The notes under the pieces were generated by a model, which was not told where the DNA came from, did not search any database, and worked only from the letters and a program-made list of their open reading frames with translations. From NCBI GenBank assembly GCA_965603365.1, contig CBFDCR010000112.1, positions 1 through 12,031 on the forward strand: 12,031 nt of DNA. Direction: 5' to 3'. Source of the stretch: JAHELQ01 sp965603365. Lineage in GTDB: Bacteria; Acidobacteriota; Aminicenantia; UBA2199. The position numbers and the translations under genes were made by a program. This document shows, one piece after another, positions 1-7,126 of this stretch. Each line of letters starts with the position of its first letter. Position 1 is the first letter of the stretch.

Positions 1-3000
1 TATGGGATACCAACCGGGTGGCCTTTAACGAATGGCCCCCCAGTTCAAAGAAGTTAGAATAGCAACCGATAATATCTCTCTTTACCCCGAGAACCTGCGA
101 CCATATCTCGACTAACTTGTGCTCCCGTTCGTTTTGGGGGGCGGTATATTCTACAGTTGGACCGGGCTGCGGCTCCGGCAGCGCCCGGCGATCTACCTTG
201 CCGGAGGGGGTCAGGGGAACTCTTTCCAGGTAAACGAAATATGAGGGGATCATATAATCGGGCAGAGTCCGTGACAGGTATTCCCGTAATTTAAGCGGAT
301 TGGTTTCACTGGTTGGACTGGTTGAGGGGGAGACGATGTAAGCACAGATGGCTTTGTCGTCGTTCTTATCTGTATGGGCTATTGCCACTGCATCCCTGAT
401 ACCCGGATGATCCAGCAGCCTCGACTCGATCTCGGCCAATTCGATGCGGAAGCCCCGGATCTTGACCTGGTGATCGATCCGGCCCAGGAATTCGATATTG
501 GCGTCCGGCATGAAACGGGCCAGATCGCCCGTCCTGTACAGGATATAGGATTTAGGATTTAGGGGCTGGGGGCTGGTGCTTGTGGCTGGGGCTGTAATGA
601 ATTTGTCGGCGGTTAATTCGGGGTTGTTTAGATAGCCTCTGGCCAGGCCGATTCCACCTATATACAACTCGCCGGTCAACCCCAGGGGGGTCAACTTCTG
701 CCATCTATCCACTATATACGCGCCGGTATTGTCCAGGGGCCTGCCGATGGGTAATGAGACCTCTGAGCGGTCGATGGGTCTTGCCCGCCACTGGATGGAG
801 GTGACGGTGGTCTCGGTGGGGCCGTACTCATTGTACACCTCACAATAGGGAGACCACCTCCGGCATAGATCAGGGGGACAACTGTCGCCGCCGGCAATCA
901 ACCGTTTCAGGTTGAAGGATCTGCCGGGGGACAAATTTGCCAAAAATGAGGGTACGGCATGGAGATGGCTGACCTGCTGCCTGGCCAGGTACGCGGTAAA
1001 GCGATCGATATCGCCGATCACCTCTCTGCCGACTATGACCAGGCCGGCACCGCTCAAGAGGCAGAGAAATATCTGCTCCACCGAGGCGTCGAAACAGAGG
1101 GAGGAGAACTGGAGAATCCGATCTGCCTCGGTAATTTTAAACTCCCGCCTCTGGGAAGAGACCAGGTTGATGACCGAACGCTGCTTCACCAGCACCCCCT
1201 TGGGGCGGCCCGTTGTGCCGGAGGTGTAGATACAGTAGGCCAGGTCATCGGGCCCGCTGCCGACCGCCAGGTTTGAACCGTCCGGGTCATACAGGGTGGG
1301 GGGCAGAGTTTTCTGGAAAAGCAGCAGCTCCGCGCCGCTGTCTGCCAGCATAAATCGCCTCCGCTCCGGCGGGTAATCCAGATCGATGGGCAGATAGGCC
1401 CCACCGGCCTTCAAGACAGCCAGCAGCCCGACTATCATCTCCACGGACCGTTCTGCCATCAGGCCCACCAGCGTATTGGCCGCCACCCCCTTCGCTCGCA
1501 GCGTCCTGGCCAGTCGGTTGGCCCTCTCATTCAACTGCCGGTAGCTGAGCTGTAGGTGTTCAAAAACCACGGCCTGACGGTCCGCTCTCTTTTTTGCCTG
1601 TCCCTCAAACAGTTCCTGGAGAGTCTGATGTGAAAGGAGGGGGACTTCGTCTTGATTGAAGCCGGATAATAGCTGCTGCTTTTCCTGTGGGGATAATATA
1701 TCGATCTCATCGAATCTCTTTCCCGGATGAAGGGCCATATCGAGCAAAATAGAGTGAAGGTGCCGGGCCAATTTCTCCATGGCGCCGTCGGTAAACGACT
1801 CTTTTTTATAAGCTACGGTGATAGCTATACTGTGGGGATGGAGGGTGACTCCCAGGGTCACATCGTAGTGGGTCATCTCAAAGGCCCGGTACGACTTCGC
1901 TGTCAGCCCCATTAGCCCCGCGCTGTCTTCAGCGGGGGAAATATTGAGGGGATAATTCTCGATCACCACGATGGTGTCAAAGAGCTCCCCGCCGCTCCCC
2001 AGGGCACTGTATTTCTTGATATCCGGAAGGGGTGTGTGCTCGTAGGCCTCCCTCTGGGACAGGGACCGCTGCATATCGGCCAGTAGATCCCTCAGCCGCT
2101 CATGTTGGCGGGTTTTCAGCCTGAGGGGTATGGTGTTGATAAAGAGTCCCACCATATCTTCTATGCCCGGCAGGGCAGCGGAGCGGCCGGAAACGGTGCT
2201 GCCAAATATCACATCATCGCTGTTGTTATATTTTTGCAGCAGCACGCCCCAACTGCAGTATAACAGGGAGGCCGGGGTGATCTGGAGGTTTTTGAGACAC
2301 CTCTCCAGCGCAGCCTGCTGGCTTCCGCCAATCTCGATTTCGCACCGGCCCAGGGTCCGGGTCTCCGGCGGGGATGTCCGTTTGATTGAGAGTTCCTGCC
2401 GGTTATCGAAACCATCCAGGTACTCCCGCCAGAAACTCTCCTCCCTCTTCGGGTCCCGCCTCTCCAACCAGCGGACAAACTCTTTAAACCCGGTCTTGTC
2501 GATCTGTTTCGGAGTGATGCGGCTTGAAAAATGGCGATAAGCGTCGAAGAATTCCCTCAAAATAACGCCGGTACTCCAGCCGTCGAATAAAATGTGATGG
2601 CTGCTGATGATTAATTCATACTGGTGATCGGCAATCCTGACCAACGTCACCCGGAAGGCAGGCTGTCGCAAGTCAAATTTCTCCTGCCGGTCCCGGGCCC
2701 TTATCTCCTCCAGCGGGCCGGGGTGTGTGTCCCCTCTTGAGAGGGGTGGCCCCACCTTAGCGGGGCCGGGGTGTGTTAAATCAAAGTACCCGGGCTTAAA
2801 ATCCACCTCCTTTAAGACGATCTGGACAGGCTCCTTTACTTTTTCCCAGCGAAATACCGCGCGCAGCATCTCGTTGCCCCGGATCACCGCATTCCAAGAC
2901 CGTTCAAAGATAGACCAATCGATGTCTCCCTCCAGCATGAGGCTCAATTGCTCAAAATATAGATCCGAAGAGGGTTCCTTCAAATAGTGAAACAGCATCC

Positions 3001-3061
3001 CCTCCTGCATGGGGGTCAGGGAGACAATATCTTCTATTTCACTTTTGTCTATCTGTTTCAT
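1..3061 (-). CDS. Nonribosomal peptide synthetase, N-terminal module C-A-PCP (partial, runs off left edge)
   Basis: The frame is open from ATG at 3061 to the left edge (about 1020 codons); I read it through and found no stop. An in-frame TGA lies two codons upstream of the ATG, which fixes the start. Domains: condensation about residues 12-445 (LTPMQEGMLFH near the N-terminus, HHILFDG at 155-161 with an intact HHxxxDG catalytic motif, and MVGLFINTIP later). Adenylation about 480-960 (TSGTTGRPKG from 613, FDAS 657-660, NEYGPTE 744-750, YRTGD 842-846, DHQVKIRG after it, and SGKVDRRAL with the A10 lysine at 955). Carrier domain: FFELGGHSL with the phosphopantetheine serine at about 1011. The specificity positions read D-A-E-H-I-G-E-V-T-K, to which I cannot assign a substrate. 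Two unusual in-frame inserts occur (residues about 96-116 and 822-840). The start lies 14 bp after the upstream ATP-grasp gene. The possible SD (GAAAGG) sits only 2 nt from the ATG, so translational coupling is likely. The C-terminal part is outside the window. Confidence 0.96.
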   Translation of the reverse strand, partial: MKQIDKSEIEDIVSLTPMQEGMLFHYLKEPSSDLYFEQLSLMLEGDIDWSIFERSWNAVIRGNEMLRAVFRWEKVKEPVQIVLKEVDFKPGYFDLTHPGPAKVGPPLSRGDTHPGPLEEIRARDRQEKFDLRQPAFRVTLVRIADHQYELIISSHHILFDGWSTGVILREFFDAYRHFSSRITPKQIDKTGFKEFVRWLERRDPKREESFWREYLDGFDNRQELSIKRTSPPETRTLGRCEIEIGGSQQAALERCLKNLQITPASLLYCSWGVLLQKYNNSDDVIFGSTVSGRSAALPGIEDMVGLFINTIPLRLKTRQHERLRDLLADMQRSLSQREAYEHTPLPDIKKYSALGSGGELFDTIVVIENYPLNISPAEDSAGLMGLTAKSYRAFEMTHYDVTLGVTLHPHSIAITVAYKKESFTDGAMEKLARHLHSILLDMALHPGKRFDEIDILSPQEKQQLLSGFNQDEVPLLSHQTLQELFEGQAKKRADRQAVVFEHLQLSYRQLNERANRLARTLRAKGVAANTLVGLMAERSVEMIVGLLAVLKAGGAYLPIDLDYPPERRRFMLADSGAELLLFQKTLPPTLYDPDGSNLAVGSGPDDLAYCIYTSGTTGRPKGVLVKQRSVINLVSSQRREFKITEADRILQFSSLCFDASVEQIFLCLLSGAGLVIVGREVIGDIDRFTAYLARQQVSHLHAVPSFLANLSPGRSFNLKRLIAGGDSCPPDLCRRWSPYCEVYNEYGPTETTVTSIQWRARPIDRSEVSLPIGRPLDNTGAYIVDRWQKLTPLGLTGELYIGGIGLARGYLNNPELTADKFITAPATSTSPQPLNPKSYILYRTGDLARFMPDANIEFLGRIDHQVKIRGFRIELAEIESRLLDHPGIRDAVAIAHTDKNDDKAICAYIVSPSTSPTSETNPLKLREYLSRTLPDYMIPSYFVYLERVPLTPSGKVDRRALPEPQPGPTVEYTAPQNEREHKLVEIWSQVLGVKRDIIGCYSNFFELGGHSLKATRLVSH
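541..598 (-). repeat. Low-complexity in-frame insert in the NRPS adenylation domain (between A6 and A7)
   Basis: On the plus strand the DNA reads as short imperfect reiterations of GGATTTA followed by GGGGCTG/GGTGCTTGTGGCTG units. Translated on the minus strand it gives a Thr/Pro/Ser/Ala-rich stretch (TAPATSTSPQPLNPKSY, about residues 823-839). It sits where adenylation domains normally have a short 'NPF-x-GERMYRTGD' connection. The frame is kept and the A7 motif YRTGD follows directly. It looks like a simple-sequence expansion in a surface loop. Confidence 0.5.
2713..2776 (-). repeat. Short palindromic repeat element inserted in frame inside the NRPS condensation domain
   Basis: A near-identical 16-17 bp sequence (GCGGG[G]CCGGGGTGTGT on the plus strand) occurs at 2713-2728 and again at 2760-2776. 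The CCGGGGTGTGT cores are exactly 48 bp apart. Between them lie two inverted repeats: CCCCTCT-TG-AGAGGGG (2731-2746) and GGGG-TGG-CCCC (2743-2753). The 48 bp period keeps the reading frame, so the protein shows THPGP AKVGPPLSRGD THPGP. This peptide lies between the N-terminal strands and the HHILFDG motif of the C domain, where related C domains such as the one in tyrocidine synthetase TycB1 have no such proline/glycine-rich stretch. It looks like a mobile or repeated intergenic-type element tolerated in a surface loop. This is an inference from structure only. Confidence 0.6.
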
Positions 3062-3075
3062 AACCTTTCAAAAAC

Positions 3076-4467
3076 TCAATATTCCTCAACTTCAAGAATA
3101 TTACTGACTTTCGCCCCCTGGTGGCAGTTGATGACCCCTTTGTTGTGGGACCTGGGCAGCACCCGCACCCAGCCGCCGGCAAAGGCGTTGCCAAAAACAA
3201 AAAATCCCCAGACCGCATCATGCACGGCATAACCGTTTTCTCCCCATTGATAAATATAGGGCACGGAGTCAAAATACTCCTGGGCCATTGCATTCTCTTC
3301 TAAAAGTGCCTGGCTTAAAACTTCTTTCCATTTCTCTTCAGGGGTACTCTTCCCGATATAAATATCCTTCCCCCCATAGCCGGCGGCTGGTTTTAATACC
3401 ATCTTTTGCCTATTTTTTAACACAAAATCTTCAAGTATTATTTCCTCACCTCTATAAGTTGTTTTACCCCTCATACATTTCCGGGTCCAGGGGATATGCC
3501 TCTCTATTGTCTCTCTTTCCGAAGGGCTAAAGATATCGGAGGTCTCATGCTCGGATAACAGGGCTAAGTTCAATTTATTGCTCAGCAAGTTGGCGATAGG
3601 GCCATTGTATAAAAATATTTTCCCCAGGTTGAACGCCTGGTATACCGAATCGGGAACCCTGCCCCCATTCAACTCTACCACGATGTGAATCTCTTTATCA
3701 TTCCAGGTTAGTACCCCGTCGGCGAAATTCGGGCTAAAAAAATCGCCCAAAATGACCTCACCGCTGCAATTGGGTTCCAATCGTCTTAAGCAATCCTGGT
3801 ATATGCGGCTCAAATGCAGTCTTTGCTCTCTATTTCCCGGGGTCTCGGTGTAGGCCGGGAACATAAACAACACATTTATTTCCTGAGGAATATGGGAGAG
3901 CTTCTTCAGGGCTATCCTGCCGATGTGGTCAAATAAAATAGGAAACAGGGCATTTTTAGCCACATTTACCCCGGACTCTTCTAAAAATCTTGCGATAAGC
4001 GGGTTTCGCAGATAATACAACTCCCAGATAGGACTCTGCCATCCCCCTAAATTGGGGGTGACATTATATTCGAGACACTTTAAACCCTCTGCCGAGAGGA
4101 TAAAATCTCCACGGGCCAACAGATTGTCGATATGCTCATCGTCGACGCCTGCCAGCATAAATTGTACTGCATTGTCAGGCATGTTGAAATATTTACTGAA
4201 CCTGTGGGAATCGTAGCCGAATAGCCGTCCCGGGATACTCTTGATGAGCCTGTACACCTCGACCGCCGCCCGCTTGATCTCCTTTAATTTTACCTGGTTG
4301 ACGAAGGTGGGCCAGGGCTGAAACTTGAATAAGTCGTCCTCTATTTCCGAAAAATCAAAGCAGCTCCGGTTTAAGGCTTCGGGATTTCTCTGGACGAATT
4401 CGAGAAATTGCAGGCTGCAATCGGCTAAATCTTCGTGAACTTTTTTTATTTCCCCGGAAATTTGCAT
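3076..4467 (-). CDS. Circularly permuted ATP-grasp family ligase, copy 2
   Basis: This 463-residue protein is a clear paralogue of the gene just upstream (4478-5863); both begin MQI and both end in a short EVE-type tail. Recognisable parts are LLARGDF..KCLEYN..NLGG (about 117-142), similar to the N-terminal substrate-side region of circularly permuted ATP-grasp proteins. NGPIANLLSNKLNLALLS follows (288-305). The ATP-binding strand and glycine loop are MVLKPAAGYGGKDIYIG (356-372; Lys359 is the likely ATP-binding lysine). Then come QEYFDS (396-401) and a C-terminal GGWVRVLPRSHNKGVINCHQGA block that probably supplies metal and phosphate ligands. The family makes amide or related bonds from a carboxylate, an amine and ATP; the substrate here is unknown. 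In the glycine loop it has Asp368 where copy 1 has Gly. The gene starts 10 bp after copy 1 stops and is followed 14 bp later by the NRPS, so the three look co-transcribed. No signal peptide or membrane segment is visible, so it is probably cytoplasmic. Confidence 0.82.
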   Translation of the reverse strand: MQISGEIKKVHEDLADCSLQFLEFVQRNPEALNRSCFDFSEIEDDLFKFQPWPTFVNQVKLKEIKRAAVEVYRLIKSIPGRLFGYDSHRFSKYFNMPDNAVQFMLAGVDDEHIDNLLARGDFILSAEGLKCLEYNVTPNLGGWQSPIWELYYLRNPLIARFLEESGVNVAKNALFPILFDHIGRIALKKLSHIPQEINVLFMFPAYTETPGNREQRLHLSRIYQDCLRRLEPNCSGEVILGDFFSPNFADGVLTWNDKEIHIVVELNGGRVPDSVYQAFNLGKIFLYNGPIANLLSNKLNLALLSEHETSDIFSPSERETIERHIPWTRKCMRGKTTYRGEEIILEDFVLKNRQKMVLKPAAGYGGKDIYIGKSTPEEKWKEVLSQALLEENAMAQEYFDSVPYIYQWGENGYAVHDAVWGFFVFGNAFAGGWVRVLPRSHNKGVINCHQGAKVSNILEVEEY

Positions 4468-4477
4468 GCCTTTAGTC

Positions 4478-5863
4478 CTACGCCTCCACCTCGAAGAGTA
4501 CGCTTACCCTGGCCCCCTGATGGCAATTGATGACCCCTTTGTTGTTGGCCCTGGGCATGACCCGTACCCAACCACCGGCATAAGTGGTGCCAAACACAAA
4601 GAAGCCCCAGGCAGCATCGTGAATCGCATAGTCATTGTCTCCCCATTGGTAAATGTATGGCAGGGAATCGAAATATTCCTGCACCAGCCAGGTGCCTTCG
4701 GCAAGGGCTTTATGGATCAATTCCGCCCACTCTTGCGGGGATGTCTTTTTGCCGATATGTATCCCCTTGCCGCCGTAGCCGGTAGAGGGCTTCAACACCA
4801 CCTTCTGCCTGTTCTGGAGCACAAACTTTTCGAGGTTCAACCGATCATTGTGAAAGGTGGTGTCACCGGGGATGAGTTTACGGGTCCAGGGGATATAGGT
4901 TCTGATCGTCTCTCTCTCCGCCTCACTGAAAATATCGGAATCTTCCGCTTCCGACAGCACAGCCAGGTTTAATTTATTGGATAACAAGGTGCCGATTGGG
5001 CCATTCAGCAGACATATATCTCCCCGTTTAAACACCTCAATGATCTCCGGCGGTACTGCGCCGAAACAAAATTCCGCCATGACATGGAGTTGGTGATCCC
5101 TACAAAAGACCCGGCCCCCTTCAATCCGCAGTTCCCTGCAACTGCAAATGACCATTTCTCCCGGCCGGTTGGCAGCCAAACGGGATAGACTTCTTTTATA
5201 TAATACTCTCATGGGTACTTCTATTCTACCCTTGAACACAGGGTCATACCCCGGCACCACCATGGCGGTATTCAACGGCCCTTCGTAAGCGGAAAACCGG
5301 TTTAGGGCGAACTCAATAAGATGGTCAAAGAAGCTGGAAACAAGATTTTTATTGACAATATTGACCCTGTAGTCAGTCAAAAAATTTAATATTACCGGTA
5401 CATTCAGGTACAACGACTCCCAGAAGGGGACCTGAAGCCCGCCGAGATTGCAGGTCACGTTGTATTCCAGGCATTTGATTCCCGCCGGCGACAACAGGAA
5501 ATCGCCCCTGGAAATCAGATTTTGAAGGAGCTCATCGCTGATACCCTCTATCTGCCATCTGGCTTCGTCTAAGGGGATATTGAAGTAACGACTTATTTTC
5601 ACCGGATCGTCCTGAAAGATGCGTCCGGGGATACTGGCCATCAATCGGTATGTCTTTTCGGCCGCCTCTTTTAACTCGATTTTACAGCGTTCATCGATGA
5701 AGGTCGGCCATGGATGCAGTTTGAACAGCTCATCGTTCAATTCCAACAGGTCAAAATTGGACAATACCAGGCTTTCAGGACACTTTTCCACAAATTCAAG
5801 AAATTTCAGACTGCAGTCCGATAATTTCCCGTGGGCCAGAAGTGCTTCGTCAGGTATCTGCAT
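4478..5863 (-). CDS. Circularly permuted ATP-grasp family ligase, copy 1
   Basis: A 461-residue predicted cytoplasmic protein, first gene of the ATP-grasp/ATP-grasp/NRPS run. Visible motifs: ISRGDF (117-122), KCLEYN (130-135), NLGG (139-142), NGPIGTLLSNK (287-297), IPWTRKL (324-330), VVLKPSTGYGGKGIHIG (355-371; Lys358 plus glycine-rich ATP loop), VQEYFDS (394-400), and GGWVRVMPRANNKGVINCHQGA (430-451). The order and spacing match circularly permuted ATP-grasp proteins (CP_ATPgrasp/DUF404-407-like; family assignment is from memory of motif style). These usually act as ATP-dependent carboxylate-amine ligases. Beside an NRPS it could couple an amino acid or amine to the peptide, or prepare an unusual building block; this is inference. 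The ATG at 5863 has no convincing SD, and an 18-nt dyad lies just upstream. The paralogue's equal N-terminus (MQI...DCSLxFLEFV) supports the start. Confidence 0.83.
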   Translation of the reverse strand: MQIPDEALLAHGKLSDCSLKFLEFVEKCPESLVLSNFDLLELNDELFKLHPWPTFIDERCKIELKEAAEKTYRLMASIPGRIFQDDPVKISRYFNIPLDEARWQIEGISDELLQNLISRGDFLLSPAGIKCLEYNVTCNLGGLQVPFWESLYLNVPVILNFLTDYRVNIVNKNLVSSFFDHLIEFALNRFSAYEGPLNTAMVVPGYDPVFKGRIEVPMRVLYKRSLSRLAANRPGEMVICSCRELRIEGGRVFCRDHQLHVMAEFCFGAVPPEIIEVFKRGDICLLNGPIGTLLSNKLNLAVLSEAEDSDIFSEAERETIRTYIPWTRKLIPGDTTFHNDRLNLEKFVLQNRQKVVLKPSTGYGGKGIHIGKKTSPQEWAELIHKALAEGTWLVQEYFDSLPYIYQWGDNDYAIHDAAWGFFVFGTTYAGGWVRVMPRANNKGVINCHQGARVSVLFEVEA

Positions 5864-5872
5864 GATGGTTAG

Positions 5873-5890
5873 ATCTATATACTTATAGAT
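5873..5890 (-). promoter_or_regulatory. Inverted repeat just upstream of the first ATP-grasp gene
   Basis: On the minus strand the sequence is ATCTATAAGTATATAGAT: perfect 7-bp arms ATCTATA/TATAGAT around AGTA. It ends 9 nt before the ATG at 5863, in the place where an SD would normally be. It could be an operator over the promoter (it contains TATAAG and TATATA, possible -10 elements) or a small hairpin covering the ribosome entry site. AT-rich dyads also occur by chance, so the role is uncertain. Confidence 0.35.
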
Positions 5891-5916
5891 TTGCCAAAAA
5901 AATAAGACACAAACTT

Positions 5917-5942
5917 AAAAAAGCCGATTCGGATTTGAATCG
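5917..5942 (-). terminator. Possible intrinsic terminator downstream of the AraC-type genes
   Basis: Minus strand: stem CGATTC (5942-5937), loop AAATCC, stem GAATCG (5930-5925), then GGC and a run of six T (5922-5917). The layout is that of a rho-independent terminator about 80 nt after the stop of the HTH gene at 6024. The stem is only 6 bp with three G/C pairs, so it is weak. If real, it separates the HTH genes from the ATP-grasp/NRPS unit, which would then need its own promoter in the 75 nt before 5863. Confidence 0.35.
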
Positions 5943-5963
5943 AGATTATGAATATTTAACTTC

Positions 5964-5980
5964 CGATGATGGCATCATCG
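5964..5980. promoter_or_regulatory. 17-bp palindrome, possible operator
   Basis: The sequence CGATGATG-G-CATCATCG has perfect 8-bp arms around one central base. It sits in the 160-bp gap between the second AraC-type gene and the first ATP-grasp gene, about 100 bp upstream of the latter. It is a candidate binding site for a dimeric regulator; AraC-family proteins more often use direct repeats, so the binder need not be the neighbouring HTH protein. It could also be a small hairpin in the 3' end of the HTH transcript. Confidence 0.35.
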
Positions 5981-6023
5981 AAAGCGATAAAGATTGTTTC
6001 TATTGGATTTTGAATTTTTCTCT

Positions 6024-6395
6024 CTACTCCAGTTCCAGCATGTTCTGTGATTTCAATTTTCTTAAGATGTCTCTGTATTTTCCGGGTGTAACGCCGATGA
6101 TGTTTTTAAAAACATGGATGAAATAGTCGGCTCTGGAAAATCCCATCATTCTTGACAGATCTTCAACTTTCAATCGACTTTCATCCACCAATACCATTGT
6201 AGAGCGAAGAATCTTAATAAAAAAGATGTAGTCGCTGAGGGAAACTTTTTTTTCCTCAATAAATTTATGCGATAGATAAGATCTTCTAATTTTAAATTTT
6301 TTGGCAATGGCGTCCACGTTTAAGATCTCAAATTCAGAAATATCCCTTGTCAATATGTATTCTGTGACTTCGCTGGTGAGATTATCTCTATTCAT
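6024..6395 (-). CDS. AraC-type DNA-binding domain protein (HTH only), copy 2
   Basis: This 123-residue protein consists almost entirely of the two helix-turn-helix units of an AraC/XylS C-terminal domain. The first HTH is about residues 27-46 (VDAIAKKFKIRRSYLSHKF). The second is about 76-112, with the family signature MGFSRADYFIHVFKNIIGVTPGKYRDILR. Full AraC regulators are usually near 250-300 residues with a separate sensor or dimerisation domain, which is absent here. It aligns without gaps with copy 1 (6749-7120), about 73 of 123 positions identical by eye. It starts with ATG (MNRDN), no SD is visible, and the base composition is AT-rich compared with the NRPS genes. It probably binds DNA, perhaps regulating this cluster; targets are unknown. 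Confidence 0.85.
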   Translation of the reverse strand: MNRDNLTSEVTEYILTRDISEFEILNVDAIAKKFKIRRSYLSHKFIEEKKVSLSDYIFFIKILRSTMVLVDESRLKVEDLSRMMGFSRADYFIHVFKNIIGVTPGKYRDILRKLKSQNMLELE

Positions 6396-6748
6396 CTAAA
6401 GAGTTTCGCTTTTTCCAATACAGGCTCCCGCCTTTTGAGGCCTCATGGTATCCGTATTAAATTGGGCATTTTACCCTTCAATATGAAAGCGTTATTAATC
6501 TATATGGGATTTTTAAACAAACCCCGTATTTGAATATAATCTTAAAAACTATCATAAAAAAGAACCAATTAAAATCCGCAATTTGGTACGTTTTTTCCCG
6601 GGCTATTTTTCGATGATCCTATCCCCAATATAAAACCATTTCCCGGAAATTCCTTCCGCCCCTAGCCTATATAACTCTGTTGAAAATTAAACCATTTTCC
6701 GTTTGAATATTCTGCTATAATTTGTTTTAGGCTATTTTTAAAGTACTT
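6396..6748. other. AT-rich non-coding gap between the two AraC-type genes
   Basis: This 353-bp stretch has no convincing gene. It holds a 10-bp perfect palindrome TGAGGCCTCA (6436-6445), about 40 nt upstream of the copy 2 start. A short direct repeat AAACCATTT occurs at 6633-6641 and 6689-6697, and GGCTATTTTT occurs at 6601-6610, with a near copy near 6730. These may be binding sites, but repeats this short in AT-rich DNA are weak evidence. I found no clear promoter of good spacing and no strong terminator. Its length suggests copy 2 has its own promoter. Confidence 0.4.
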
Positions 6749-7120
6749 TTATTCTGGTTCTAACTTTTTTTGTGATTTTAGTAGCCTTAAGATTTTTTGG
6801 TATTTCCCGGGAGTCGTGCCCACTACTTCTTTGAAGATATTTATAAAATAGTCCGCCCTGGAAAAACCCATTGTTTTGGCCAGATCTTCAATTTTTATTT
6901 TTTTATCCCCCATCATTACCAGGGAGCTGCGAATAATTTTTATGGTTAAAATATACTCGCTGAGGGGAACTTTTTTATCCAGCTTGAATTTGTACGACAG
7001 GTAAGCCCGGCTAATATTAAACTCCTGGGCTATACAGTCCACGGTTAGAGATTCGAAGTCCCTGATATCCCGTGTTAATATGTATTCTACAACTGAATCG
7101 GAAATATTATGTCTATTCAA
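6749..7120 (-). CDS. AraC-type DNA-binding domain protein (HTH only), copy 1
   Basis: A 123-residue stand-alone AraC-type domain. First HTH about 27-46 (VDCIAQEFNISRAYLSYKF); second HTH about 76-112 with MGFSRADYFINIFKEVVGTTPGKYQKILR. There is no sensor domain, so ligand response, if any, is not encoded here. The start is a TTG codon at 7120: an in-frame TAA lies four codons upstream, and the alignment with copy 2 (MNRDN...) supports this start. There is no SD, and a promoter-like sequence ends only 6 nt before the TTG, so the message may be leaderless or nearly so. The gene is AT-rich and Lys/Ile-rich compared with the flanking NRPS genes, which may indicate a different origin. Upstream is a large tandem repeat region. 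Confidence 0.84.
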   Translation of the reverse strand: MNRHNISDSVVEYILTRDIRDFESLTVDCIAQEFNISRAYLSYKFKLDKKVPLSEYILTIKIIRSSLVMMGDKKIKIEDLAKTMGFSRADYFINIFKEVVGTTPGKYQKILRLLKSQKKLEPE

Positions 7121-7126
7121 GGTTAT

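Noticed and set aside
912..1276. Two overlapping plus-strand frames of 105 codons
   Set aside because: They are antisense to the adenylation domain core motifs of the NRPS and have no recognisable protein features.
3039..3293. Minus-strand frame of 84 codons bridging the ATP-grasp stop and the NRPS start
   Set aside because: It is an out-of-frame shadow of the ATP-grasp C-terminus and overlaps the fixed NRPS start at 3061.
4466..4972. Open frame of 168 codons on the plus strand
   Set aside because: It lies entirely antisense to the well-supported ATP-grasp gene (4478-5863), shows no family motif, and mirrors that gene's codon pattern.
6470..6490. GGGCATTTTACCC as a terminator between the two HTH genes
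   Set aside because: The stem is too short and no T-run follows on either strand in the right place.
6540..6590. TTGCGG...TATGAT as a promoter for AraC-type copy 2
   Set aside because: The spacer is about 19 bp, the -35 match is poor, and it lies far from the gene in AT-rich DNA where such matches are common.
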